From Conchocele bisecta (taxonomy: Eukaryota; Mollusca; Bivalvia; Lucinida; Thyasiridae): a DNA stretch of 64,000 nt. The notes below the pieces were generated by a model, which was not told the DNA's origin, ran no database searches, and saw only the letters and a list, made by a program, of their open reading frames with translations. The translations under genes were made by a program, and so were the position numbers. Of this stretch, positions 9,351-18,779 are shown one piece after another (the first letter of the stretch is position 1; the number at the start of each line of letters is the position of its first letter). The stretch covers positions 1 to 64,000 of the forward strand of contig JAQRGA010000340.1 in the NCBI GenBank assembly GCA_029237695.1, given 5' to 3'.

Positions 9351-9657
9351 AGGATATTGGTGACGAATCGTTTATTTTTGTCCAGTGTACGGAATTGCAT
9401 ACCGTTTTTGTTCCGGCTAAGGAGAAATAGGTTAAAACTATTTGTATATTTACATATATCGCATTTTACAAGAACGATCTAATTTATTAAACGATTTTAC
9501 TCATTAAAAAACACAAATTTCTCGTCGGTGCACAGAAGATCGTAAGCCGATATACATCTACAGACAAATTATTGTTTTACATAGTGGTGTAATCACTTAA
9601 TACAGCATACTGTCTTTCATTATATTCTCGCCGATAGGCAGGCAAGTGGGATATAGT

Positions 9658-9897
9658 GAATAGTAGGTTAGTGCCGTGAATGGGACAAACTATCTGGCAA
9701 GGCTTAGGAAACGGGATGGGCGAGGCTCTGCCGAGCACATCCCGTTTCCGTGCCGCGCCAGATAGTTTTCCCATTCACGGCACTAACCTACTATTCTATT
9801 TATCCCGTCAACATCTACAAATAGCTTCAAAATGCAATACAAATAACCACTGCCACTGCACATATTCATAAGCAGTTATTAGGTCGTATTGACAGGC
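9658..9897 (+). mobile_element. MITE with GTTGACGGGATAA ends, copy 2
   Basis: The hairpin GAATAGTAGGTTAGTGCCGT...ACGGCACTAACCTACTATTC spans 9658-9800. Its inner stem holds CATCCCGTTTCC and GGAAACGGGATG. The flank ATTTATCCCGTCAAC then leads to CATATTCATAAGCAG and GTCGTATTGACAGG. It lacks the far terminus seen in copy 3. Confidence 0.8.
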
Positions 9898-9914
9898 CAT
9901 GTCGTATTATTGTT

Positions 9915-10130
9915 ACACAACGGCCTGCATTAATTGTGCCAGGAATATCAGCACTTCTCACAACTATTGGCAATGCCAACACGCAAGCAGGTAATTTGAT
10001 GGTCTGAGTCTGATATGTAGTAGAGCTGAGGCTCAGCCAAACAAGCTGCTTGATTTAAAACATAATATTCAAGTAATTTGAAGAGAAGACATTGACAAAT
10101 AGTGGATAGATTAGCGCACGCGGTAGTGCA
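9915..10130 (-). mobile_element. Foldback element, CTGAGCCTGAGCTG family (inverted copy)
   Basis: It contains ACACAACGGCCTGCATTAAT, CTATTGGCAATGCCAACACG, GCTGAGGCTCAGCC and TGACAAATAGTGG, which are the family blocks in reverse order. A 76-codon minus frame here is not a gene. Confidence 0.6.
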
Positions 10131-10360
10131 GTGTATTTTATAAATACAATATAAGAAACTGTCAATGTGCATGTTCACACATTTACATTGTAGACGGCGC
10201 GTGTTTAGTCATAAACAAATAGATGATTAATCATGTCAACTCTATATAACTGCAATGGACTGTGATACGCTAATTTTCCGACCAATCCAATCGTCACAAA
10301 ATGATTTTCAGATTAGTTTATTTATGGGGTATTTTTGTTCTAAAACATATGAAAACTACT

Positions 10361-10429
10361 TGCAAAATGTGTAGATCCTGATGAGACGGCTCGTTTCGAG
10401 CCGGCTCATCTGGATCTGCACTGTTTGCA
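10361..10429. repeat. Short hairpin with GATCCTGATGAG arms
   Basis: TGCAAAATGTGTAGATCCTG followed by ATGAGACGGCTCG is mirrored by CGAGCCGGCTCATC and TGGATCTGCACTGTTTGCA. The 69-bp near-palindrome carries CAGGATCTGC-like ends related to the GACCAGTGTA element. The following 10430-10838 contains no recognisable gene; a plus frame at 10507-10776 is unsupported. Confidence 0.7.
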
Positions 10430-10839
10430 AATCCCGACATAGCGGGCTTTCGGGTTCAAGGGGTTAAGTTCGATTGAATCGCGAAAACGTCTGAGAGTTA
10501 GTTTACTTGAGGATATACACTTTAATCAACAAAATCAAGGCAACATTGTGTTCCTTCGGACATATTGTAGTAATGGTTCATTTGAATCTTTTGGGCGATA
10601 CCATTAAAATGAAACGTCATACAAAATGTATTTATGCGGTGTCACAGAGGGATCATGGACATATTGCTTTACTTTCGCGTGCGCACACAATATGTTTTGA
10701 TTTCACGCGCGATATGTTTTGCGTGCGCATACCAAACAAGGTGTACCAAACATGCATACCAAACACGTGGTACTAACAACAACAACTAGTACTGAAATTT
10801 CCAGAATCCATCTGATTCAAAGTACGTATTCTTTTATAG

Positions 10840-11094
10840 TTTCCTTATTACGAAACGGATTTTGATAAAATATGGCGCATCAAACGCGTCTTGTTCAGCT
10901 GCAATGTGTGGTCTTCGTATTTTCGCCCAACTTCTGTTGTTTTTGCGAAGAATCGATTTCCGTGTCTCCGACACGGAAATCGATTATTCGCAAAAACGAT
11001 AAGTCGGTGCCAAACTCCCTGGACCACCAAATGCAGCTCATGAAGACGCGTTTGCTGCACCATATTTCATCAAAATCCGTTTCATATTAAGGAA
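10840..11094. mobile_element. Foldback MITE, single copy in window
   Basis: The left arm starts TTTCCTTATTACGAAACGGA and the right arm ends TCCGTTTCATATTAAGGAAA. The inner arms include AAAATATGGCGCATCAAACG / TTTGCTGCACCATATTTCAT, and the centre is TTCCGTGTCTCCGACACGGAA. At 255 bp it is almost wholly self-complementary. The two overlapping frames (one on each strand) are mirror images of the foldback. Confidence 0.85.
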
Positions 11095-11274
11095 AATATC
11101 AAATAATACTTTCAAGATTGCAACACCTTCAGCCTCTGTTGTTGTTGTTATAATCACGTGATCATGCACATTGAAACCGTTTCTTTGCGATGAGTAACGT
11201 GAAAGTAAAAACTGTTTCCATGTCCCGTCTGTGCCACCGTACGTGAGCTATTGAGTTCAAGAAATATTTCCTAA

Positions 11275-11570
11275 CCTTTTCAATGATTTTCAGTTTCTTT
11301 ATTTGAAACTAAATGAATATTTAGCTCGAAATGAAGCAGTTCGATTGGCTGAGCCTGAACTCTGCTATAGGTCAGGATCAGACAAACAACTTACTTGTTT
11401 GCGAGTTGTCATCGCCAACAGTAACCCGAACTTTATGTCTGTAACGCAGGGCGACCCGGCGTTACAGACATAAATTTCGGGTTACGCCAATAGATGTTTA
11501 GAAACATTGATAACTTGGGCAAGATTAACGCAGGCGGTTGTGTATAATTATTTAAATCGTTAGCAAACTG
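11275..11570 (+). mobile_element. Foldback element, CTGAGCCTGAGCTG family, with nested palindrome
   Basis: The blocks TTTCTTTATTTGAAACTAAA, GATTGGCTGAGCCTGAACTC, GCGAGTTGTCATCGCCAA, GCCAATAGATGTTTAGAAAC and CAAGATTAACGCAGGCGGT occur in family order. The block between CGCCAA and GCCAATAG is interrupted by the palindrome at 11421-11485. Confidence 0.75.
11421..11485. mobile_element. 65-bp palindrome nested in a foldback element
   Basis: The arms GTAACCCGAACTTTATGTCT (continuing GTAACGC) and the inverse GCGTTAC followed by AGACATAAATTTCGGGTTAC surround an 11-bp loop, AGGGCGACCCG. It splits a sequence that is continuous in sibling copies, so it is an insertion. No target duplication longer than 2-3 bases is clear. 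Confidence 0.75.
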
Positions 11571-11589
11571 CACCAGGATGTAAATGTGT

Positions 11590-11655
11590 GTTTGCTGACC
11601 AAGATCTGTACTGGTCAAATCTTCAATAAATCCCATTTTCTCGTACCGATAACAT
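11590..11655 (+). repeat. Fragment of the GACCAGTGTA element right arm
   Basis: GCTGACCAAGATCTGTACTG and the following GGTCAAATCTTCAATAAATCCCAT (start given only) resemble the right half of the copy at 8386-8589. Confidence 0.45.
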
Positions 11656-11750
11656 TATCCTTCCCCAGTAAAAGTTAACTAGTTGATGATTTAATGTATT
11701 GACTGATTGTTTCCAAATTAAACTTAAAGCTGGGGTCCCACATGCTAGTA

Positions 11751-11915
11751 CACTCGATCCTCTTTAATCCGGACACCACGGGAGATAACTCTGAGCCACA
11801 GTTGTGTGCTATGCGATCATGAACAGGCATTGTCACCTGAGATAGATGACCAAGAAATCCGTAAACATAAGAGCACATAGTTGTTCTTGGTGTCCGGTTT
11901 AGAGAGGTTCCACTG
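11751..11915 (+). mobile_element. pogo-like MITE, full-length copy with TA duplication
   Basis: The left end CACTCGATCCTCTTTAATCC is a decayed form of the family terminus. The right end is GGTTTAGAGAGGTTCCACTG. TA flanks both sides (11749-11750, 11916-11917). The interior has ATGCGATCATGAACAGGCAT, shared with 2996-3106 and 5384-5522. It is 165 bp and non-coding. Confidence 0.75.
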
Positions 11916-12030
11916 TAATCATTTATGGAGACACATTTGTTTCCTCCATTCTTTAGATATGATTTATTTTCGGGAACAATATACATTCATTGGCAGTATT
12001 AATCTTTGTATATCAAACGTGAAATTCGGC

Positions 12031-12335
12031 ACTGATATCAGGGGCGATAACCGTGTTTCCTTAAAATGTTAACGGAAATTACTATTTATTCTCTGCATTT
12101 ATTGTTTGATGTGCAATGATCATACTTTATACTCTGTCGAATATTTGTTCAGGTGACACATTTAATTTGTATATGGAAATAGCCTGATACCACAGCGAGT
12201 TACTATCAGTAAAACAAAGATTACTAAATGATTATACATGTACATGTATATGGATAGCGGGTACTCGTAATTTTTAAAACTGGTGCAATAGTTTCTATAA
12301 AGAACATGTTTTGCCTACTAGATGTGGCCCGAGCT
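12031..12335 (-). mobile_element. TTAA-flanked family, copy 1 (inverted, diverged)
   Basis: CACTGATATCAGGGGCGATA, ACCGTGTTTCCTTAAAATGT, GTGCAATGATCATACTTTA and CAGTAAAACAAAGATTACTA match the reverse complement of 14110-14425 in order. Both ends are decayed, and a ..CCTACTAGATGTGGCCC.. string near 12320 is a poor match to the TIR. Confidence 0.7.
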
Positions 12336-12430
12336 TTAACATATCCATTACCAACCAGTATACGCGCACTCATTACGTCACATACAGCAATGTTTTTGAT
12401 TCCCACTTGAAAACAACGTAAATAGAGAAT

Positions 12431-12748
12431 TATAGTAGGTTAGTGCCATGAATGGGGGAAAATATCTGGCAAGGCTTAGGAAACGGGATGGGCGAGGCTC
12501 TGCCGAGCACATCCCGTTTCCGTGCCGCGCCAGATAATTTTTCCCATTAACACGGCACTAACCTACTATTCAATAATATCCCAAAGTCAACACCACCTAC
12601 AAGTGGCTTTTTAAAATTACAAAAAACAATAACCCCAGCCACCGCACATATTCATACGCAGTGAGTAGATCAATTGACCAGATATTTTTTCCCATTGTTT
12701 CACGGCACCGTGTTTCACGGCACATACGCACTGTGTTGACGGGATAAT
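12431..12748 (+). mobile_element. MITE with GTTGACGGGATAA ends, copy 3 (longest)
   Basis: The hairpin starts TATAGTAGGTTAGTGCCATG and closes GGCACTAACCTACTATTC. The CATATTCATACGCAGTGAG section follows, and the far end is ACGCACTGTGTTGACGGGAT. It includes a duplicated TTTCACGGCAC. It helps define the full unit, with both outer ends carrying the GACGGGATAA motif. Confidence 0.75.
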
Positions 12749-12749
12749 A

Positions 12750-13388
12750 TACCTAATATTTGCGTTCTAACCCTTGTCCAAAGTGACACTATTTATAATC
12801 AAACAAGCGATGCATCATTTGGTGGCATACATGTAACAACACTGGAACCTCTACACTGGACGCTGCGTATATATTGGGGTTTATGATGCTTATTATCATT
12901 TGTGTGGAATACACACTTCCCAGATTAGCTAATGTGACGCGGAGTTGTCTTCCTTTTTAGCCATCTTTGTGGGAAAAACTATATGTAACTGAAAGCGAAA
13001 TGTTGATATTGAATGGAAATATACATGTATACTCTGATATTAATGTTAGTTCTTTGTAGAATCCCCTACTGTTCAGCCTCCTCTAGTGTAACCGGGGTAA
13101 AAACAAGTGGGTTTTCTTTTTTGAGCAATATTTAGTAATTCCGTAACTTGGATTATTTTCCATATTTGTCTATAGGGCCTAATGGAATATTGCCTCCTAA
13201 CATGGCCGACAGTGTTTACCTGTGTCCAACAAAGGGAAGTAACTTACACTGATGGTGGAACTATTTATAGGTTGTTTCAAATCCACACTAAATGGATATG
13301 CAACTTTCTAAATTATAATAGAACCTTTCTCAACCTGTGGATATCGCGCACAGGCATATTACATTGCCACCCTCATACAACCTGAATT
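12750..13388. other. No supported gene; scattered repeat traces
   Basis: A decayed pogo-like end may lie at 12838-12870 (ACTGGAACCTCTACACTGG). The string CAACAAAGGGAAGTAACTTA near 13228 resembles a common bivalve repeat motif. A 67-codon plus frame at 13182-13385 overlaps it and is unsupported. Confidence 0.4.
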
Positions 13389-13391
13389 ACA

Positions 13392-13420
13392 GTGGAACGT
13401 CTCTAAATCGGACACCCGGA
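13392..13420 (+). repeat. Solo pogo-like terminus
   Basis: CAGTGGAACGTCTCTAAATC and CGGACACCCGG form a left end with no matching right end nearby. Bases 13421-13789 contain nothing else I recognise. Confidence 0.55.
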
Positions 13421-13789
13421 TCCATACTACATGTAACGGTTTACAGCGAACCACAACAACAGCGTCGGCACTGTTTGTTACACCAGTAAGCTCGTTATGA
13501 TCTTGTGAAATTACACAGCGTCTTGTATGATCGACACGTATAGTCGTGTCCAATTTTATCCCGCGTTCATTCAATATAAGTTCGTCACATTTACCCATTC
13601 TGTAGTATAGAACATTATCTGATAACGATAATACCATGCTCGTGTATTTTGATACCAAGTTTATCAGACTCGGCTCGGAATTCTTACACGTTCAAAAGCA
13701 TTGCCGGATAAAGTTGATATTAGAATACACGTACATGTACCTAGCATGGTATTATACATGTCTATTTATAGTACACTACTGCCTGCAAT

Positions 13790-13995
13790 AATGTTTCAAA
13801 TATTTGTCAATTTCTTTATTTAAAAATACTTGAATAGAGTGCTTGTATTAAGCAGTTTGATTGCCTGGGCCTGAGCTGTGTACAGCTCAGGCTCAGACAA
13901 TCAAATTGCTTGAATGCGAGTTGGCATTGCTAATAGATGTGTAGAACCGTTGATAATATGTGAAAGATTAACGTAGGCGGTAGTGCAAGAGTTAT
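13790..13995. mobile_element. Foldback element, CTGAGCCTGAGCTG family, best copy
   Basis: TTTGTCAATTTCTTTATTTA and AGCAGTTTGATTGCCTGGG lead to a perfect central hairpin, CCTGAGCTGTGTACAGCTCAGG (described 13870-13891). AATCAAATTGCTTGAATGCG, GTTGGCATTGCTAATAGATG and TTAACGTAGGCGGTAGTGCA follow. It is useful as the family reference. Confidence 0.8.
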
Positions 13996-14057
13996 CACCG
14001 AACGCCGCCGATGATGTCGAATCAACAGTCGTGTTTTTGTCTTGGAAGGTCATTGCT

Positions 14058-14578
14058 TTAAAGGTACATGCCCACTCAGTAAGCCCAAAACGTCATTTAT
14101 AGGAATTAAATAAGTGTATAACTGTGTCACTATTCCACCAGTTCTAAACGTTACAAGTGCCCGCTATACAGATATAATCATTTAGTAATATTGATTTTAC
14201 TGATAGTGACGCGCGGTGGTATCAGGCTATTTTCATTATGTTCATATGCAAATGAGGCATGATATTTTTTAATTATTTATACTAAAGAAATGCGTCATCT
14301 GAAAAAAATAATATTTTCGACAGATTTTAAAGTATGATCATTGCACATCATAAAACAAATACAGAGATTAAATAGTGATGTCCGTTAACATTTTAAGCAA
14401 ACACGGTTATCGCCAATGATATCAGTGTGTAAATTTACGTCTGATATAAAATGTATAATAATGCCAATCAGTACGTGGGATGATGGCGCATGAATGTTTA
14501 TTTTGCCAGGAAATGTCTCAGATGATGTCTCTGATGTAAAGAACATGTTGTACCTACTGAGTGGGCATGTACCTTTAA
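14058..14578 (+). mobile_element. TTAA-flanked element, piggyBac-like non-autonomous copy
   Basis: The 24-bp inverted termini read AAAGGTACATGCCCACTCAG on the left (14060 on) and CTGAGTGGGCATGTACCTTT on the right (to 14576). TTAA occurs at both boundaries (14058-14061, 14575-14578), the target duplication of the piggyBac superfamily. The core is about 513 bp with no transposase; overlapping 80- and 105-codon frames are unsupported. Other copies are 12031-12335, 14800-15165 and 18527-18668. TTAA could instead be part of the terminus, so the superfamily call is tentative. Confidence 0.7.
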
Positions 14579-14799
14579 GCCACAATAACAACGGATACAT
14601 GTATAATATGCATTTGCTTTGCAGCAAAATCGATTTTCAATGGCACTTACTCCATATCGCGGCTGAAGGACAATATTACTTCATGGCGTACACCTGCCTT
14701 AATGCGAGAAGCCAATACCAGCGTCTTTATGATTTATTATTAAAGGTGAGTGCCCTCAAATTATGTAAAAATACATATTTATGGAAATTAAGCGGGTAC

Positions 14800-15165
14800 C
14801 TAATTATGTAACTATTCCAAATGTTTATGGCATGTGTCCGTTTTGACACAACGGTTACTGTATTAACTAATATTTCAATTTCGTGTCGGCAGTGGTGATC
14901 ACCAGTGTATGTACATGTGAAGAAATGGTGATTAGTTTTAATTATTTAAATAAATAATGTATATAAACTTAATGACGACTGCTGTCGATATCTTATAAAG
15001 TATAATTATTGTACACCATAAAATGCATTGTACGAATACATATTGATTTCCGTTTAATATATATTGATTTGTGTTAATAGTTTGAGAAAACGCGGTTATC
15101 TCCCCTGGCCTCAAAATTATTAAAATCCGTCATTCAAAGTATGCGAAATAATGCCAATAACTGTA
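14800..15165 (+). mobile_element. TTAA-flanked family, old diverged copy
   Basis: AAAGTATAATTATTGTACAC, GAGAAAACGCGGTTATCTCC and GCGAAATAATGCCAATAACT occur in the same order and spacing as in 14320-14470. The termini are not recognisable. Confidence 0.55.
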
Positions 15166-15337
15166 CCAGGTAATACAAATTAATTGATATTTGTGTATAT
15201 TAATGAAATGTCTAATGGTTGAAACAATAAACGATAATACCTACAATACACCTCGATGTGCGGGACCCCATATTTAAAGTTCTATGTAAGCATGCAATAA
15301 GCTGGAATTCATAAAGATCGTATGCTTTACATATAGA

Positions 15338-16104
15338 GAATAGTAGGTTAGTGCCGTGAATGGGAAAACATATGTGGCAAGGCTTAGGAAACGGGATGGG
15401 CGAGGCTCTGCCGAGCACATCCCGTTTCCGTGCCGCGCCAGATATTTTTTCCCATTCACTTCACTAACCTACTATTCTATTTATCCCGCCCCGTGCAGGC
15501 ACCGGGGCGGGATCAACTGATCCTGAGAATAGTACTGCAGTAGCCATTGCTTGTCGTAAAAGACGACTAAACTGGCTTAACGATTGGGTTCATACTTTCC
15601 GGAACCCACTATACCGGATTTGGCCCTCATGTACATTTTTGGCTTTCTTGTATGTGAGAGTTGAGACGGGCTATGCCCCATATATAAAAGTAAGATTAGC
15701 GCTAATCCTATTACTTTTAGGGGATGGGATAAATGATGCTGGTGTGGCGAGGGCCTGGCACCAGATCAGGTTGTTCTAATTTCAGGACTGAATATATATT
15801 TTGATTGTAAATATTGAGTTCTGAAGTTGGGATTTACCCCCCTCGGACAGGTGGATACGGGACACGACCCCGTTGACCCGTCTGCGTGTAGACTCCCTGA
15901 GTCTTGTACCTCTATGTCAGAAAAGCGGACGTTAAACCCTATTCACTCACTCACTCACTCACTCTATTTATCCCGTCAACACGTACACATAGCTTTAAAA
16001 TGCAATAAAACAACCACCGCACATATTCATACGCAGTGATTAGGTCGTATTGACAGGATATCAACAATGTTTCACGGCACATACGCACAGTGTTGAAGGG
16101 ATAA
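15338..16104 (+). mobile_element. MITE with GTTGACGGGATAA ends, copy 4, interrupted by a SINE
   Basis: The hairpin portion is 15338-15488 (GAATAGTAGGTTAGTGCCGT to CTATTTATCCCG). The element resumes at 15964 with CTATTTATCCCGTCAACACG and ends ACGCACAGTGTTGAAGGGAT at 16104. The intervening 475 bp is a later insertion. Confidence 0.85.
15489..15963 (+). mobile_element. SINE-like retroposon with 12-bp target duplication and (ACTC)n tail
   Basis: The insertion is bounded by exact direct repeats CTATTTATCCCG at 15477-15488 and 15964-15975. The 3' end is AAAAGCGGACGTTAAACCCT followed by ATTC and a (ACTC)n tract, a tail style I associate with molluscan SINEs. The 5' part contains GTCGTAAAAGACGACTAAAC and a weak B-box-like GGTTCATACTT near 15588. 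The 70-codon frame at 15827-16039 runs through the tail and is not a gene. It was presumably mobilised by a LINE in trans. Confidence 0.78.
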
Positions 16105-16112
16105 CTATTTGT

Positions 16113-16142
16113 TTTATTTGTGTTCGGTTTAGAGAGATTTCG
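16113..16142 (+). repeat. Decayed pogo-like right end
   Basis: TTTGTGTTCGGTTTAGAGAG followed by ATTTC resembles the family right terminus but lacks the final CCACTG. Confidence 0.4.
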
Positions 16143-16222
16143 TAGGAAACGAGGCATATATCAGTACAGCTAAACTCTGTTAATACTATCGTATGGAATC
16201 GGCAGTTGTGCAATAAGCTCCA

Positions 16223-16273
16223 CAGTGGAACCTCTCTAAACCACCTGGTGTCCGGTTTACAGATGTTTCACTG
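16223..16273. mobile_element. 51-bp pogo-like hairpin
   Basis: CAGTGGAACCTCTCTAAACC and GGTGTCCGGTTTACAGATGT meet almost without spacer. The element ends TTTCACTG followed by TA. It is even shorter than 5308-5376. Confidence 0.65.
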
Positions 16274-16319
16274 TAATTCCGATATTTTACAGTGTAATAT
16301 GTGATAATACATGGATGTC

Positions 16320-16351
16320 GCAAGGTTGTTCGGTTTAGAGAGGTTCCACAG
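16320..16351 (+). repeat. pogo-like right end
   Basis: GTTCGGTTTAGAGAGGTTCC with ACAG then TA. The preceding 16276-16319 may be the element's interior. Confidence 0.5.
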
Positions 16352-16757
16352 TATATACATGTATTTAGCGTTTTCTGACAATACTTAGTCTAGTGGTATT
16401 TGCCAATACAAAGAAATAGCATGTAGTGCCGCCTTCAGTACCACCACCCACCCACCTCTCCTCCTGACATAGTATAACCACAATCAGGGTATGTGATCAC
16501 GTGGTATATTGTTTACACTGGATTAATGGCGGTGACCATGAGGTCATCAATACGACTGCGGTTTCTTCCTTTTAATGATGACCATATTGCAGCCGTTAAC
16601 ACGACCAACATCACATTTAGAAGCATTGACATACGGGGTTAGTCTGAATATTCTGCAGAGAATTTTGAATCAGACGGAATCAAGCGTTATTTAATAGTCA
16701 ATAGAGGATACGATACAACAGTTGGTTGTCGGTCATCGTGTTTTCGGCTAAAACTTA

Positions 16758-18103
16758 TGCGCCCATTTCACTTGCGCTGCGTCAGTGTCAATCAGGGTCG
16801 GTCAGTAAATTTTGGGCTGTCGCAGAACTCTTCGAGCATTTTCGAACATTTTCGAACACAAATGTCACATCCACGATTCATATCGGTCAGAGTTACGTCA
16901 GTATTCGGTCAAAATGGGCCGGTGTCGGTCGGTGTGCGGCAATAGCTGCGTTGATGGTGCGATGATGAGTGTCAGAGTTGCGATGCACTGGGATGCACAT
17001 AGGACAGACATACGTCGATGTGGGTTAGTGTGCGACGCAGTTGCGTCGATGTTACGCCATGGAGGGTCACAGAGGGTCACAGAGGGTCAGACATGTTAAT
17101 GGCTGCGATCTTCGTTGATTTAAAATAGTGTGATTTCAGGCCTGGGGTGGTCCAATCTAGTCCAGTCCAGTCCAGGGACAGTATGGATGAGCAAGTACTA
17201 GGGCTTTTCCAGGCTGATCTGATTGTTCAGCATCATGCCTACATCCGTGCCCAGGCCGAGTTCCTGCAGGAAAGAAGGAGGCAAAGGGCCCGAAGAAGAT
17301 ATAGCTCCACGATGGTTATCACCTGGCCCACACCTTCAACAACTGGCTGGACCTCTACCTGGTGCTCGTCGTCTCCTGTTGGAGTGTCTCCGGGCTGCAT
17401 CACGGCTTTGCCCTTCATCTTCTTTATTGCCTGGATCAACGTTTTTCTTGGTTTCTTTGGTGGCATGATGCTGTGGAAAACAAATGTATCACTAACCAAC
17501 CGTGTGTGGCGCACCCGTATTTATAGCAACCGACATTGACCAAACTACAACCCAAGCTGACCGAATATTGACGTAAAACACTGGCGCAGGCTGACGCAGC
17601 ATGACCGAATGGCGACCCATGTCTAACCCCGCCAGGCAGTGCATGACTGTCCCTGACATTGTTTGCTGACTGAATGTGACCGAATGTCGACGCAGAGCAA
17701 CCGACTGTGACGTAACTACCACGCAGAGAGAAACGCTAATGTTGACCGAGTCTGATAAAACACTCGGACAGGCAGGGTTTCTCAGGGTTTTGTGTTACGT
17801 CGATGGGGGTTGCTATTCGGTTAGACTTACGTCACCTTGCGATGCAATTCGGTTGATGAGGGTTAGTACAAAATCGGTCAAAATGCTATCTTGGCCTGTC
17901 GCAGCCGATTTGTATGCATGCTCAAAATTTGCCGGGGTCAGAAAATGTTCTCTCGGTCACTCTGCGTCAGTTGGGGTTTCTCGACGTCACCCTTCGGCCA
18001 GTGTTTGGTTGATATTCGGTCAATCTACGTTCCTGTCGGATGCTGTCGGATGGTGGCTAACCGACACCGACGCAGCCTGTCGTAGCCTAATGAAATGCGC
18101 CCA
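16758..18103 (+). mobile_element. PIF/Harbinger-like element with TTA target duplication
   Basis: The left end TGCGCCCATTTCAC and the inverse of the right end, TGGGCGCATTTCAT, match at 11 of 14 positions. TTA flanks both sides (16755-16757, 18104-18106). A 3-bp TTA duplication is typical of PIF/Harbinger. Next to the ends, short motifs (GGTCA, GCGTC, TGCGTC and their inverses) recur in opposite orientation on the two sides, giving long imperfect subterminal inverted repeats. The 1346-bp length and the shrunken ORF region (17100-17540) indicate a non-autonomous deletion derivative. The ends are imperfect, so the superfamily call is moderate. Confidence 0.62.
17183..17539 (+). pseudogene. Decayed ORF inside the PIF/Harbinger-like element, possible transposase N-terminus
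   Basis: From the ATG at 17183 the frame reads MDEQVLGLFQADLIVQHHAY and then an arginine-rich stretch, ERRRQRARRRY, at about residues 32-42. Arginine-rich N-termini ahead of the catalytic domain are common in Harbinger transposases. After residue 42 the frame loses coding character. Another plus frame (17223-17468) carries APRWLSP, and the minus strand (17239-17514) carries MPPKKPRKTLIQAIKKMKGK, a basic start resembling a nuclear protein. No DDE catalytic residues are present in about 119 codons, so it cannot be a working transposase. Codon composition is GC-richer than the surroundings, which supports a former coding region. The family call is inference from the host element's ends. Confidence 0.35.
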
Positions 18104-18106
18104 TTA

Positions 18107-18526
18107 CGATGCTGAACTAAATGTTGTGGTCTGCTGATTATTTTGATTTTTCATTGTTAACAGGACTGTCACGTTTAATCTTGTTTTATTCAGAAAGAAG
18201 ATAACATATAAAACAGCAGCAGACGACATTTGTTTGTTTCCCGCATTCTAAGAGTTAATGCCTAGCGAGCTACAGGATACAAATGCTGCCATTTGTCATG
18301 TGTTTGTTTGTGGTTTTAATGCACGTCTGCCTTTGTGTCAGTGATAGTGTCAATTCCCTCTCAGCCAATGGCATACAAATGTAAGCACGAGAAACACGGA
18401 GGAGAGTCAACCCCAATGCAGGTGCGTGTTTTGTACATGTGATCAGCCAAAACGGACCAATTTCGTATCGACTCGGGAAACTATGGTTTTTACAACTGTG
18501 TTATTATTTAACCGATATTATAGTTC
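18107..18526. other. No recognisable gene or element
   Basis: The stretch is AT-rich with no inverted repeat that I could pair. The frame at 18426-18725 runs into two unrelated repeats and is not a gene. Confidence 0.45.
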
Positions 18527-18668
18527 GCCCACATGCCCACTCAGTAGGCACAAAACGTTCACATTTTCTGGCAAAATAAAAATTCATTCACCATTACCCC
18601 ACGTATTGATTGGCATTATTATACATTTTATACAGACGTACACTTCCACACTGATATCAGGCGCGATA
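18527..18668 (-). mobile_element. TTAA-flanked family, partial copy (inverted)
   Basis: ACATGCCCACTCAGTAGGCA, TCTGGCAAAATAAAAATTCA, TGATTGGCATTATTATACAT and CACTGATATCAGGCGCGATA match the reverse complement of 14415-14570. The copy stops abruptly at 18668, where a half foldback element begins. Confidence 0.75.
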
Positions 18669-18669
18669 A

Positions 18670-18777
18670 GCAGCCTATGCTCAATAAATGGAAATTCATC
18701 AATTGAAATTTCCAGACGATCTTAAAATTGCACTTACGAACATTTTAGTCGTACGAAGTTTAGTGAAAAGGGCCCCC
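18670..18777 (-). mobile_element. Foldback TTCACTAAACTTCGTACG family, half copy 3
   Basis: Only the right arm is present, GCAGCCTATGCTCAATAAAT through CGTACGAAGTTTAGTGAAAA to GGGCCCCC. It directly abuts the truncated TTAA-family copy on its left and another family member on its right. Confidence 0.8.
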
Positions 18778-18779
18778 AA

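Noticed and set aside
13359..13658. 99-codon minus frame beginning MVSKYTSMVLSL
   Set aside because: It reads plausibly at first but ends by running through a pogo-like terminus (residues ..VSDLETFHCNS). I could not find splice signals or a family.
15489..15963. tRNA gene inside the SINE-like element
   Set aside because: Only a weak B-box-like string was seen and no cloverleaf could be drawn; a tRNA-derived head is possible but unsupported.
17676..18137. 153-codon plus frame
   Set aside because: It lies in the subterminal repeat region of the PIF/Harbinger-like element and runs past its end. The frame is kept open by repeated GGTCA/GCGTC motifs.
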